Part shown: in pieces, positions 1 to 7,752 of the stretch
Layout of the letters: each line of letters begins with the position of its first letter
Numbering within the stretch: the first letter of the stretch is position 1
NCBI GenBank assembly: GCA_023381515.1
Contig: JAMCQI010000099.1
Coordinates: forward strand, 1 to 64,000
Direction of reading: 5' to 3'
Length of the DNA stretch: 64,000 nt
Source of the DNA: Chloroflexota bacterium
GTDB lineage: Bacteria > Chloroflexota > Anaerolineae > UBA4142
Notes under the pieces: model-generated
The model's database searches: none
What the model was told of the DNA's origin: nothing
What the model saw: only the letters and a program-made list of their open reading frames with translations
Position numbers and translations under genes: made by a program

Positions 1-663
1 AGCCAATTGCCCTATTATCGGACGCGTACTCCTTTCCCGGGTCATCGTGTAATTGTCGCAGGATACGACGACGAGCGCCAGGTCGCCCTGCTCGCCGATA
101 CCCAGTTCCCGGGCCTGCAACCCATCTCGTATACGGCTCTTGCCGCCGCGCGCAGCGCCAAGATTCCACCGATTCCCCTCAACGACGAATGGCTGGCGAT
201 CAAGTCCACTTCCAAGCCGCGCCCCCTCGGCGAGGCCATACGTCTCGCGCTGCGCGATAACGCGCTCGGGATGAATCTCGACCGGGCGCCCCATCAAGGC
301 GTCATGGGAATGGAAATGCTCGCGGAGGATTTCGAGAGTTGGGGGGAATATCCTGACTGGGCGTTCTGCGTGCGCTTGGCGTACCAGAATATAGAAGTAC
401 GTGGCACCGGAGGAGGAATGTTCCGGCGGTTATACGTCCAGTTCCTCCAAGAAGCGGCAAGCCTCGACAAACAATTGGAGCAAGCCCAACTCGCCACGAA
501 CATGCAGGAAATTGCGGACGAGTGGACGGGGCTAGCCGGCCTGCTTCAGCGCGCGAGCGCCGAAAAAGAGCGCAAGGTCCTGGCTGAAGCGAGCCGGGCC
601 ATCCGCCGCCTGGCGATGCGGGAGGAGAATTTCTGGGGACGCGTCCTCGATCTCCTGGCCTAG
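1..663 (+). CDS. BtrH/DUF4872-like protein, 5' end outside window
   Basis: The reading frame is open to the left edge, so the start lies upstream; a TTG at position 7 is merely the first start-like codon inside the window. About 220 residues remain. The first visible stretch (HRVIVAGYDDERQVALL followed by a short DTQFPG turn) resembles the end of the BtrH N-terminal, papain-like acyltransferase fold, and the rest resembles the helical DUF4872 domain that often follows it (ending in Arg/Glu-rich helices and a WGRVLDLLA tail). BtrH itself transfers acyl groups in butirosin synthesis; most relatives have no known substrate. The catalytic half would be outside the window, so no catalytic residue can be checked. 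Assignment is from pattern recall only. Confidence 0.55.
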   Translation, partial: SQLPYYRTRTPFPGHRVIVAGYDDERQVALLADTQFPGLQPISYTALAAARSAKIPPIPLNDEWLAIKSTSKPRPLGEAIRLALRDNALGMNLDRAPHQGVMGMEMLAEDFESWGEYPDWAFCVRLAYQNIEVRGTGGGMFRRLYVQFLQEAASLDKQLEQAQLATNMQEIADEWTGLAGLLQRASAEKERKVLAEASRAIRRLAMREENFWGRVLDLLA

Positions 664-815
664 CTCCTTTCTTGCCCTCTCCCCGTGTCGACGCAGGTCG
701 ACGCTTGGCCGGAGGCCCCCGGGGGACGGTTTCAACCGTCGAGTCCACGCGCACGACCCCGCTGGGGGGCGCGGGGCAGGTGCGCTATGCTACACACACC
801 GCCCGCGCCCTTGGC

Positions 816-3800
816 TCATTGACGTGGTGTAGCTGTTCGCGTCGCAGTTGAGGTGAATGTAGCCGTCGACGTGGTTGTCACCACAGGTGACGCTGTCGCA
901 GTTGAAGCTTCCATTACGGTTTGAGTCGTGGCTCTCGCCGTGGCGGTCCGCGTCGGCGTCGACGTACTCGGCGCCGTGGCCTCCCGCGCGGCCGTCGGAG
1001 ACCCCGCGTGCCCCCACGGGGTGGGCGTGGAGACGTGCGGCTTGGGCGTCGCCGCCGGCGGCTTCTGTGTAGCTGTGGGCGGCGGTTTGGTCGGAGGCAC
1101 CGGTGTGTTCGTCGGCCGTCTGAGCGTCGCGGTCGCGGATGGGCGCGGCAGGGTCGGAACCGGCGTGGACGTCCGCGTGGGAGTTGCGGTTGGCCGCGCG
1201 GTTGGAGCGGGGGTATTCGCAATGGTCACATGGACGCGCCCGGCCACGTTCTTGCCCGAGTGATCATACATCGCCACGCGAATGGTGTAGGATCCATCGG
1301 GAAAGCGCGTCGTATCCCATGTAGCGAGCGTGCTATTCTGGATCGAGTTCGGCGCGTTGACGAGTTGAATCCAGTCCTGCGGGTCGCCGCCGAAGCCGAT
1401 TTGGATGGTGTAATGGTCGAAATCGGGCATTTGCACCGTGCCACGGATCGTGACGGTTCCGTTCACCGTACTCCCTTCACCCGGAGTAGAGATACCGAGT
1501 GACGGATTGATGCCTCCGGGGGTCGGCCCGGGCGGCGCCGGCTCGACGGGGTTCGGGCAATTGGGGCTGGGATCGGTCGGCGGCTGCGGGATGTTGTGAT
1601 CGATGGCGTACTGACGTGCTTCGGGCGGGTAGACGGCAAAGACTTTTTCCTCGACCGTGTCTGGCGGACAGTTGCCCACCGCCACGAGATTGTTCGTCTT
1701 GTCGATCCGGATCTTTTGCCAGACATTGTCTGGCTGCGTCGGCACGCGCTCGGTCAGGAAAATGTCCTTGTGCCGGTGGTCGGGGGGGCAGAGATCGGTC
1801 GGCAGCAAGCCGGATTCATTGCACACCTCGACCCATTGCATCCCGGGCGGCTCGACAAAATCATGCACGGGTGTGCCCGCGGTTACGCGCTCCATGAAAT
1901 TGTGCCACAACGGCGCGGCCCCGGTGATGCCGCTGCTATGCTCCATCGGCGTGTTATCCGAGTTGCCCACCCACACTCCGGTGACCAGGTCCGGCGTGCC
2001 TCCCAGCGTCCAGTTGTCGCGCCAATCGTCCGTGGTGCCCGTCTTGGCAAAAGCGGGGCGGGAGAGTCGCAAAGCCGCTCCCGTCCCAAAGCCCGGAGCC
2101 CGTGCGCTCACATCGCTGAGGATGCTCACGATCTGGTAGGCATAGCGAGGATCGACGACCTGCGTCCCTTTTTGCGACCGGGCGTCGTAGAGAACCCGAC
2201 CGGTGGAATCCGTGATCTTGAGGAACGGGATCGGCGCCATGCGGATGCCCTGGTTGGGGAAGACGGCATACGCGCTCGTCAACTCGAGCAGCTCGACGTC
2301 GCCTCCGCCCAGGGTCAAGGCGAGTCCATAGTTCTTCGGGTCCTTGAAGGTCGTAATCCCAAACCGCTTGGCCATATCGATCATGGTTGGCACGGTGACG
2401 TACTGGAGCGTCTTGACGGCAGGGATGTTGAAGGAGGAGGCCAGCGCCGTCCGGACGGGCACGAGCCCGTGCTCGCGCATATCATAATTGTGCGGGACGT
2501 AATCCGGGTGCCCCTGAATCGGAAAATGGGTGGTCACGTCCGCGAGGACGGTCGCGGGGCTCCACCCTTTTTCAAAAGCCGCAACATAGTTGATCGGTTT
2601 GATGGACGAACCGGGTTGCCGGAGCTGCAGCGCCACGTTCACCTGCCCGTCTATTTTTTTGTCGAAAAAGTCCGCGCTGCCGAGCATGGCGAGGATCTGC
2701 CCGGTCTTGGGGTCGATGGCGACGAGAGCCGCGTTCGTGACATGTTGGGCCTTCAAGGCGGCGATTTGCTTCTGGGCTTCCTCTTCGGCAACCTTTTGCA
2801 TCTTCATATCCAGCGTCGTCGTGACGTTCAGGCCGCCGGCATAGACCACCTCGGGCCCGTACTGTTCCTCCAGAAGCTCGCGGACAAAAGTGACAAAGTG
2901 CGGTGCCTTGATCCCCACTCCCTGCCGGCAGCGTTGGCTGAAGGTATCCGATTTGATCTCCTGCGCCGTCTCCGCTGCCGTCGCATCCACCTGCCCGGAG
3001 GAAATATAATTGGCATCCGCCATCAAGTTGAGGACCACCCGTTGGCGTCCCAGCGCGGCGCTGGGGTCGGTGCACGGATCGAAGGTGGCGGGCGCCTTGG
3101 GCAGGCCCGCGAGCAGGGAAGCCTCAGCCAGGGTCAAGTCCTTGGCGTGTTTGTTGAAATAGGTCTGCGACGCCGCTTCGATTCCATAGGCCATGTTGCC
3201 GTAATAGATGGTATTGAGGTACATTTCGAGGATCTTGTCTTTGGGATATTCCCGTGTCACCTCGATCGCGAGAAACGCCTCATAGATCTTGCGTGTAATG
3301 GTCTGCTCCGGCGTCAACAGCGTCTTTTTGACGAGTTGCTGCGTGATCGTGCTGCCGCCAACGGGAATGCCATACCGGACATTATAGTAGATCGCCCGCA
3401 GGATGCCCCGAATATCGACGCCCGGATTCGAGTAAAAGCTGGGGTCTTCGGTCGCGATCGTCGCGGCCTTGAGGACCGCGGGAATCTCGGTAATCGGGAC
3501 GACCGTCCGCCGGCCGCCCGAATTGGCATCAAAGACCTCGTAGAGCAGCTCGCCGTTGCGGTCCATGATCTTGGTGGACTGGGCCTCGGAACGGCCTTCC
3601 AGGCGGTCGGGAGAAGGCAGCGTGGAGACGAAATAGGTATAGACGCCGATGCTGGCGACGAGGAGAAGGCACAGCGTGCCAATCCCCACAATGCCGGCGA
3701 CCGTCAGCGCATGCATGCCGAGGGTTTCCAGGGGGCCCTTCCAGCGTGCGCGGCGCGGCACGGCTTTCTTGATCGGCACGGCGCGTGATTGTCTTGAGGA

Positions 3801-3824
3801 ACGGGATCGAGAGAAACGACTCAT
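816..3824 (-). CDS. Class A penicillin-binding protein (transglycosylase/transpeptidase) with Ig-like domain
   Basis: Bifunctional peptidoglycan synthase, 1002 aa. A basic cytoplasmic N-terminus is followed by one membrane segment (about 39-66). The GT51 glycosyltransferase domain has ATEDPSFYSNPGVD, GGSTITQQL and YLNTIYYGNMAYGIEAAS. The transpeptidase domain has all three signatures: SSIK (SxxK), SFN (SxN) and KTG in FAKTGTTDDW. After it comes an Ig-like domain (around 800-880, GSTVNGTVTIRGTV through GSYTIRVAMYD) and a roughly 120-residue Thr/Pro/Arg-rich tail with PTPT-type repeats, probably a cell-wall-spanning or glycosylated stalk. In the first GT51 motif the usual His (ExxFxxHxG) is Asn. 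The long tail makes it larger than typical PBP1A (about 800 aa). It is convergent with the left-edge gene and transcribed alone. Confidence 0.95.
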   Translation of the reverse strand: MSRFSRSRSSRQSRAVPIKKAVPRRARWKGPLETLGMHALTVAGIVGIGTLCLLLVASIGVYTYFVSTLPSPDRLEGRSEAQSTKIMDRNGELLYEVFDANSGGRRTVVPITEIPAVLKAATIATEDPSFYSNPGVDIRGILRAIYYNVRYGIPVGGSTITQQLVKKTLLTPEQTITRKIYEAFLAIEVTREYPKDKILEMYLNTIYYGNMAYGIEAASQTYFNKHAKDLTLAEASLLAGLPKAPATFDPCTDPSAALGRQRVVLNLMADANYISSGQVDATAAETAQEIKSDTFSQRCRQGVGIKAPHFVTFVRELLEEQYGPEVVYAGGLNVTTTLDMKMQKVAEEEAQKQIAALKAQHVTNAALVAIDPKTGQILAMLGSADFFDKKIDGQVNVALQLRQPGSSIKPINYVAAFEKGWSPATVLADVTTHFPIQGHPDYVPHNYDMREHGLVPVRTALASSFNIPAVKTLQYVTVPTMIDMAKRFGITTFKDPKNYGLALTLGGGDVELLELTSAYAVFPNQGIRMAPIPFLKITDSTGRVLYDARSQKGTQVVDPRYAYQIVSILSDVSARAPGFGTGAALRLSRPAFAKTGTTDDWRDNWTLGGTPDLVTGVWVGNSDNTPMEHSSGITGAAPLWHNFMERVTAGTPVHDFVEPPGMQWVEVCNESGLLPTDLCPPDHRHKDIFLTERVPTQPDNVWQKIRIDKTNNLVAVGNCPPDTVEEKVFAVYPPEARQYAIDHNIPQPPTDPSPNCPNPVEPAPPGPTPGGINPSLGISTPGEGSTVNGTVTIRGTVQMPDFDHYTIQIGFGGDPQDWIQLVNAPNSIQNSTLATWDTTRFPDGSYTIRVAMYDHSGKNVAGRVHVTIANTPAPTARPTATPTRTSTPVPTLPRPSATATLRRPTNTPVPPTKPPPTATQKPPAATPKPHVSTPTPWGHAGSPTAAREATAPSTSTPTRTATARATTQTVMEASTATASPVVTTTSTATFTSTATRTATPRQ

Positions 3825-3853
3825 ACAGCCTTTGGATCAGAATGTAAAGGGGC

Positions 3854-3898
3854 CCGGGGAGTGGGGGTGGCGGCATAGCCGCCACCCCCACTCCCCGG
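3854..3898. repeat. Perfect 20-bp GC-rich hairpin
   Basis: Arms 3854-3873 and 3879-3898 are perfectly complementary around a 5-nt CATAG loop. It lies 30 bp upstream of the penicillin-binding protein start, in a 311-bp gap that otherwise holds no gene. No T-run follows on either strand, so it is not a standard terminator. It could be a dispersed palindromic repeat. Confidence 0.8.
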
Positions 3899-3985
3899 AT
3901 TCTCTTCTTTCCAAGGAAAAGGATTGGGGCCCCGGGGACCGACAGGTCGTAGATCCCGTACACTTTGCGGGACCCCCGAAAATCC

Positions 3986-4030
3986 CCTTTCCCCTCTCCC
4001 CAAGGCTCGGCCTTGGGGAGAGGGGAAGGG
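3986..4030. repeat. Second GC-rich hairpin (CCCCTCTCCCC type)
   Basis: Arms 3989-4006 and 4010-4027 pair perfectly (18 bp) around a TCG loop, and outer bases extend the stem with one G-T wobble. Arms are pyrimidine/purine strand-biased (CCCCTCTCCCC against GGGGAGAGGGG), a composition seen again at 7674-7744. The bases just before it (3949-3972, TCGTAGATCCCG then TGCGGG) recur in altered form at about 24,376-24,405. Together these suggest dispersed repeat debris in the gap. Confidence 0.65.
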
Positions 4031-4135
4031 AAGGCGAGGGAGCCTGAGCATCCCATTTTAGAGACGCTCTCTCACCGCTAATCGTTCCCTGTCATTTTAG
4101 CACGGGAGAGGTAGAATACAAATATGCGGCGGGCT

Positions 4136-5470
4136 CTAAGCGACCAGCACGAGCATCAGGTCGTTGACGTTCGTGTTCGTGGGGCCGGTGATGACGAGGT
4201 CTCCCAGCGGGGCAAAGAAATGGTAGGCGTCGTTGTTGGCCAAAGCCGCGCGGGCGTCGACCCCACGCGCCGCGGCGCGCGCCAGGGTCGCCCCATCGGC
4301 GATGGCGCCCGCGGCATCCGTTGGGCCATCGGTGCCGTCCGTCCCCGCGCTCAACACGACGACGTTCGGCTCGACCATCCCTGCGATTTGAATCGCCGCG
4401 GCGAGCGCAAACTCCTGGCTGCGCCCTCCCTGGCCGCTCCCGCGCACCGTGACGGTCGTTTCGCCCCCCGCCATAATGCAAGCCGGCGGCGGGACCGGAT
4501 GCTGGGAACGAATGACCTCCTTCGCCATCGCCGCAAACACCTGGGCCACCTCGCGCGCTTCGCCCTGCAGAAAAGTCGAGAGCAAGAGGGAGTTTAGGCC
4601 CTGCGCTTGCGCCTCGCGCAGCGCGGCCTCGCACGCGATCCCGTTATCCGCCACGATGATGTTCTGCACCCGGCCAAAGACGCTATCCATCGCTTTCGGC
4701 GTCTCGGGAATCTCACCCCGCACGCCGCGTTCAATGTGCTCCAGCACGCTCGCGGGCAAGCGGTCCCGCAACCCGCGCCGCTCGACGACGCTCTGCGCCT
4801 GCGCAAAGCTGGTCGAATCAGGGGCAGTCGGCCCGGAAGCGATCGTATCGAGCGGAGACCCAATCACGTCGGAGAGGATCAGCGAGACGACCTGCGGGCC
4901 CGCCCCTTCATGTTCAAGGTGCCGTGCCAGTTGTCCCCCTTTGACCTCCGAGAGATGCTTGCGGACCGTATTCATCTCGTCGATAGCAGCGCCCGAACGC
5001 AGGAGGGCATCGGTCGTCGCGCGCAGATCCTCCAGAGTGACGCCCGGCACCGGCAGCTCGAGGAGGGCCGACCCGCCGCCCGAGATGAGACAAAAGACGA
5101 GATCATCTCTGCCCGCTTGGCTTACCAGGTTGAGAATCTCTAGTGCCCCGCGAATGCTGTTCGCGTCCGGCAGGGGGTGCCCCGCCTCATGCAGATGAAT
5201 GCGCTGCAAGGGGGCCGTATGGCCGTATTTGACGGTAACCCAGCCGCCGGCGATCTTGTCGTCGAGGACCTCCTCTAGCGCCTGGGCCATCGCCGCGCTC
5301 GCCTTACCAAAGCCGACGACGAAGACGCGAGTCCCATCAAGTGGGTATTCGCGACCTCCCACCCAGAGCCGGTCGCCCTCGCGCCGCAGCACGCGCCGGA
5401 TGGCCGCGCGCGGCTCGGCCGCCTGGAGCGCAGCCCCATAAATGGCAAGGGCAGCTTGGCGCAAGTTCAA
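4136..5470 (-). CDS. Glycerate 2-kinase (MOFRL/GCK family)
   Basis: Phosphorylates D-glycerate to 2-phosphoglycerate. The protein has the two-part family layout: N-terminal GCK domain (VVGFGKASAAMAQALEE, HEAGHPLPDANS, CLISGGGSALLELP, NTVRKHLSEVKGGQLA) and C-terminal MOFRL region (MAGGETTVTVRGSGQGGR, LSAGTDGTDGPTDAAGA, TGPTNTNVNDL). I place the start at TTG 5470, inside TTGA with the upstream stop, with AGGTG a few bases ahead; this gives 444 aa, normal for the family. A longer ATG start at 5515 would run 49 nt into the previous gene. It is last in the operon with the GT4 and TyrA-like genes. Glycerate kinase beside a glycosyltransferase could relate to glucosylglycerate or glycerate recycling, but that is speculation. 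Confidence 0.92.
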   Translation of the reverse strand: MNLRQAALAIYGAALQAAEPRAAIRRVLRREGDRLWVGGREYPLDGTRVFVVGFGKASAAMAQALEEVLDDKIAGGWVTVKYGHTAPLQRIHLHEAGHPLPDANSIRGALEILNLVSQAGRDDLVFCLISGGGSALLELPVPGVTLEDLRATTDALLRSGAAIDEMNTVRKHLSEVKGGQLARHLEHEGAGPQVVSLILSDVIGSPLDTIASGPTAPDSTSFAQAQSVVERRGLRDRLPASVLEHIERGVRGEIPETPKAMDSVFGRVQNIIVADNGIACEAALREAQAQGLNSLLLSTFLQGEAREVAQVFAAMAKEVIRSQHPVPPPACIMAGGETTVTVRGSGQGGRSQEFALAAAIQIAGMVEPNVVVLSAGTDGTDGPTDAAGAIADGATLARAAARGVDARAALANNDAYHFFAPLGDLVITGPTNTNVNDLMLVLVA

Positions 5471-6684
5471 TGCCGCACCTGCCTGTAGACCTGCTCGATG
5501 GCCTGACCGGCGCAATCCCAGGAGTAGAGATGCTGGGCCCGCTCGCGCATGGCGCAGCCGATCTCTCGCGCCTGTTCGGGATGATCGAGAAGCGCTTGAA
5601 TTTGGTCCGCCAAAGCGCTCGCGTCTCCCAGAGGCGCATAGACGCCGAGATCCCCCAGATACTCACGCATCACCGGGATGTCAAAGGCGACCACCGACAG
5701 CCCCATCGCCATATAGTTCAACACTTTGCCGGCCGCCTCAGTCGCACTCATCTTAGGTTCGACCGCGACATCCCCCAGCGAAAGCCAGAGAGGCACCTCC
5801 TCATAGGGCACCCGGCCCACAAACGAGACCCGCTCGGCAATCCCGAGTTCCTTCGCGCGCGCCTGATACCGATCCACATTCGGGAAACCGATGATAACGA
5901 ATTGAGTCTCCGCGCGGCGCGCGAGTAACTGGGAGGCGGCCTCCAGCAGAATATCCGTCCCGCGGTACCGGTCCAGCAGACCGATATAGATAACGATCCG
6001 GCGTCCCTGGGGAATTCCCAAGCGTTCCTGCAGGGCGCGTGCCGCGAGCGCACGTCCGCCGTCTTCCACCGGGCCAAAGGCCTCGGCATTCACACAGTCG
6101 CTGACGAGTGTAATCTTTGAAGCGGGCACCCGAAAATCCTGCGTGAGCAAGCGGGCGGCATTCTGCGAGCTGGTCAGGATCGCTTGGGGCAAATGGTCTA
6201 TCCGCGACTCGAGAGACTGGGCCAGCGGGACGATTTTGCTGTGGGGGGCGATAAAGCGGTGGTCAAGCATTTCACTCGTCATACTGCCCTGGAAATCAAA
6301 GACCAGCGGCACTCGCAAGAGCCGGCCGAGCACGCTGCCGATCAGCGCCGCCTCATGCAGATGGGCGTGAATAATGTGCGGCCGAAAGGTCAAGGCTAAC
6401 TGGAGGGATTTGAGCGCGAGGAGTGGATCGATGACGAGCTTGGAACGAGAGGGGCCCACCTCCCGGTGTGATCGAAAGGGAATCGGCAGCGTGCGCTCGA
6501 TGTCCAGCCCCGGAACATTGCGGCCGAGGGGATAAGTGACGATCTTGATGCGATGCCCGAGCTTTTGAAGCGTCCGCGCCTCTTCGAGGATGCGCACGTG
6601 GCACCCATAATCGAGAAAAAACGAGGTGGGAGCAATCATCAGAATGCGAAGAGCGGCGGGTGAATGCCTGTCCGAGGCTATCAA
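5467..6684 (-). CDS. Glycosyltransferase family 4 protein
   Basis: GT-B retaining glycosyltransferase, 405 aa from TTG 6684. The N-terminal half begins with the Rossmann strand RILMIAPTSFFLDYGCHVRI. The C-terminal half has the donor-site signature GRRIVIYIGLLDRYRG, FVGRVPYEEVPLWL and EPKMSATEAAGKVLNYMAMGL, which holds the E-x7-E-like donor-binding segment. No signal peptide is visible, so it acts in the cytoplasm on an unknown acceptor. The TTG overlaps the TyrA-like stop as TTGA, and its own stop overlaps the glycerate kinase TTG the same way. A longer in-frame start at 6759 would overlap the upstream gene by 79 nt and encodes unlike-family residues, so I reject it. Confidence 0.9.
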   Translation of the reverse strand: MIASDRHSPAALRILMIAPTSFFLDYGCHVRILEEARTLQKLGHRIKIVTYPLGRNVPGLDIERTLPIPFRSHREVGPSRSKLVIDPLLALKSLQLALTFRPHIIHAHLHEAALIGSVLGRLLRVPLVFDFQGSMTSEMLDHRFIAPHSKIVPLAQSLESRIDHLPQAILTSSQNAARLLTQDFRVPASKITLVSDCVNAEAFGPVEDGGRALAARALQERLGIPQGRRIVIYIGLLDRYRGTDILLEAASQLLARRAETQFVIIGFPNVDRYQARAKELGIAERVSFVGRVPYEEVPLWLSLGDVAVEPKMSATEAAGKVLNYMAMGLSVVAFDIPVMREYLGDLGVYAPLGDASALADQIQALLDHPEQAREIGCAMRERAQHLYSWDCAGQAIEQVYRQVRH

Positions 6685-7655
6685 CTTGATTTCTTGGCGC
6701 GGCGGGTGGCGAGACCGCCGAGAAAGAGCTGGGCCGTGCTGTATCGCGCGGCCTCCCAATCCACCGGCTGCCCCTCGCTCGTGAGGCTACCGCTGAGCCA
6801 TTTGGCCCGTTCATCCGCCAGCTGCTCGATAAGGGCCTGGAGGGCGTCGGCATCTTCACGCTCCAGCGCCCCGCGCAGTTCGCGCAAGGTGGCGATGACC
6901 GAATCGATCCAACGGATGAGATCTGTGCGGTGGGCCAGGAATTCAGCCTCCGCTGTTTTAGCGTCCTGAGGCGCAATCCCTGTGGCCGTACGAAAATTCG
7001 CCCCCGCCACTTTGCCCAATTCGCGCCAGCCCTGACTGGTCATCGTCGCCGAAGCTAGCGCGGTGGCGAGGACCGCGGGCAGGTGCTCCACGCCGGCCAT
7101 GAGGCCGTCATGTTCCGCCGCGTCCAAAAAGTAGGGTCGTGCGCCGACGAGCGTGGCGAAATTGGTCATCGTTTCGATAGCTGGCGCCGCCGCCGTTGTA
7201 GAGGGAGTCAGACAATAGGTCCCCCCCTGAAAGAGATCGGCCGTAGCGGCGTCGATGCCCTGCTTGGCGCCCTCTCGCCGAGGATTAATAATGGGGTCCC
7301 CTCCGACAAAGTGGACCCCTTCTGGCAGTTGCCGAGCCCATTCCATGACCGGCGCCTTGGTCGTCGCAGTGTCCGTCACGATGACGCCGGGTTCGAGATA
7401 GGGCTTGAGCGCCGCCAATGTATCTCGCACTCCGTCGAGTGGCAAGGCGAGGATGATGAGTCCCGCCTGGTCACACGCGTTGATGAGATTCCACTCGGTC
7501 TTGTCGACGGCTCCGCGTTTCAGCGCCCGGCTGGCGGCATTCGAGTCTTTGTCGTGCCCGATGATCTCGACCTCGAGGTTGCTCTTTTTCAAGGCGAGGC
7601 CCAGCGACCCGCCGATGAGCCCCAGTCCGACGACCGTCACGCGAGATTTTGGCAT
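6681..7655 (-). CDS. TyrA-like prephenate/arogenate dehydrogenase family protein, altered active site
   Basis: 324 aa with an NAD(P)-binding Rossmann domain (VVGLGLIGGSLGLALK, GxGxxG at 10-15), ILALPLDGV and TDTATTKAPVM, then the helical dimerisation domain with EHDGLMAGVEHLPAVLATAL. This matches the TyrA fold and length. The usual HPMAGSE-type motif, whose His acts in prephenate dehydrogenases, reads GGDPIINPRREG here: Asp120 replaces His and the AGSE part is lost. It may therefore be an arogenate-type or non-canonical dehydrogenase acting on another substrate. First gene of an operon with a GT4 and glycerate kinase, with no other aromatic amino-acid genes nearby. Confidence 0.85.
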   Translation of the reverse strand: MPKSRVTVVGLGLIGGSLGLALKKSNLEVEIIGHDKDSNAASRALKRGAVDKTEWNLINACDQAGLIILALPLDGVRDTLAALKPYLEPGVIVTDTATTKAPVMEWARQLPEGVHFVGGDPIINPRREGAKQGIDAATADLFQGGTYCLTPSTTAAAPAIETMTNFATLVGARPYFLDAAEHDGLMAGVEHLPAVLATALASATMTSQGWRELGKVAGANFRTATGIAPQDAKTAEAEFLAHRTDLIRWIDSVIATLRELRGALEREDADALQALIEQLADERAKWLSGSLTSEGQPVDWEAARYSTAQLFLGGLATRRAKKSS

Positions 7656-7673
7656 AAGATCCCTTCACACCTC

Positions 7674-7744
7674 TCCTCTTACCCCCTCGCCCCCTCTCGC
7701 ATCTCCTAAGAGAGAGGGGAGAGGGGGTGAAGGGGGTGAGAGGA
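7674..7744. repeat. Imperfect inverted repeat, C/T-rich against G/A-rich
   Basis: The arm TCCTCTTACCCCCT near 7674 pairs with AGGGGGTGAGAGGA near 7744 with few mismatches, enclosing further CCCCTCTC/GAGAGGGG complementarity. It occupies most of the gap between the PD40 lipoprotein stop and the TyrA-like start. Same style as the hairpin at 3986-4030, so probably a dispersed intergenic element. Confidence 0.6.
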
Positions 7745-7752
7745 GCGGTCTC

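Noticed and set aside
1021..1210. Dense short repeats at the end of the PBP gene that could suggest a repeat array
   Set aside because: They encode the Thr/Pro-rich tail in frame; spacing is irregular, so this is not a CRISPR or independent repeat array.
1596..3788. 730-codon plus-strand open frame opposite the penicillin-binding protein gene
   Set aside because: It is the antisense shadow of a GC-rich gene; its composition is Arg/His/Gly/Asp-rich without any domain pattern, while the minus strand encodes a complete PBP.
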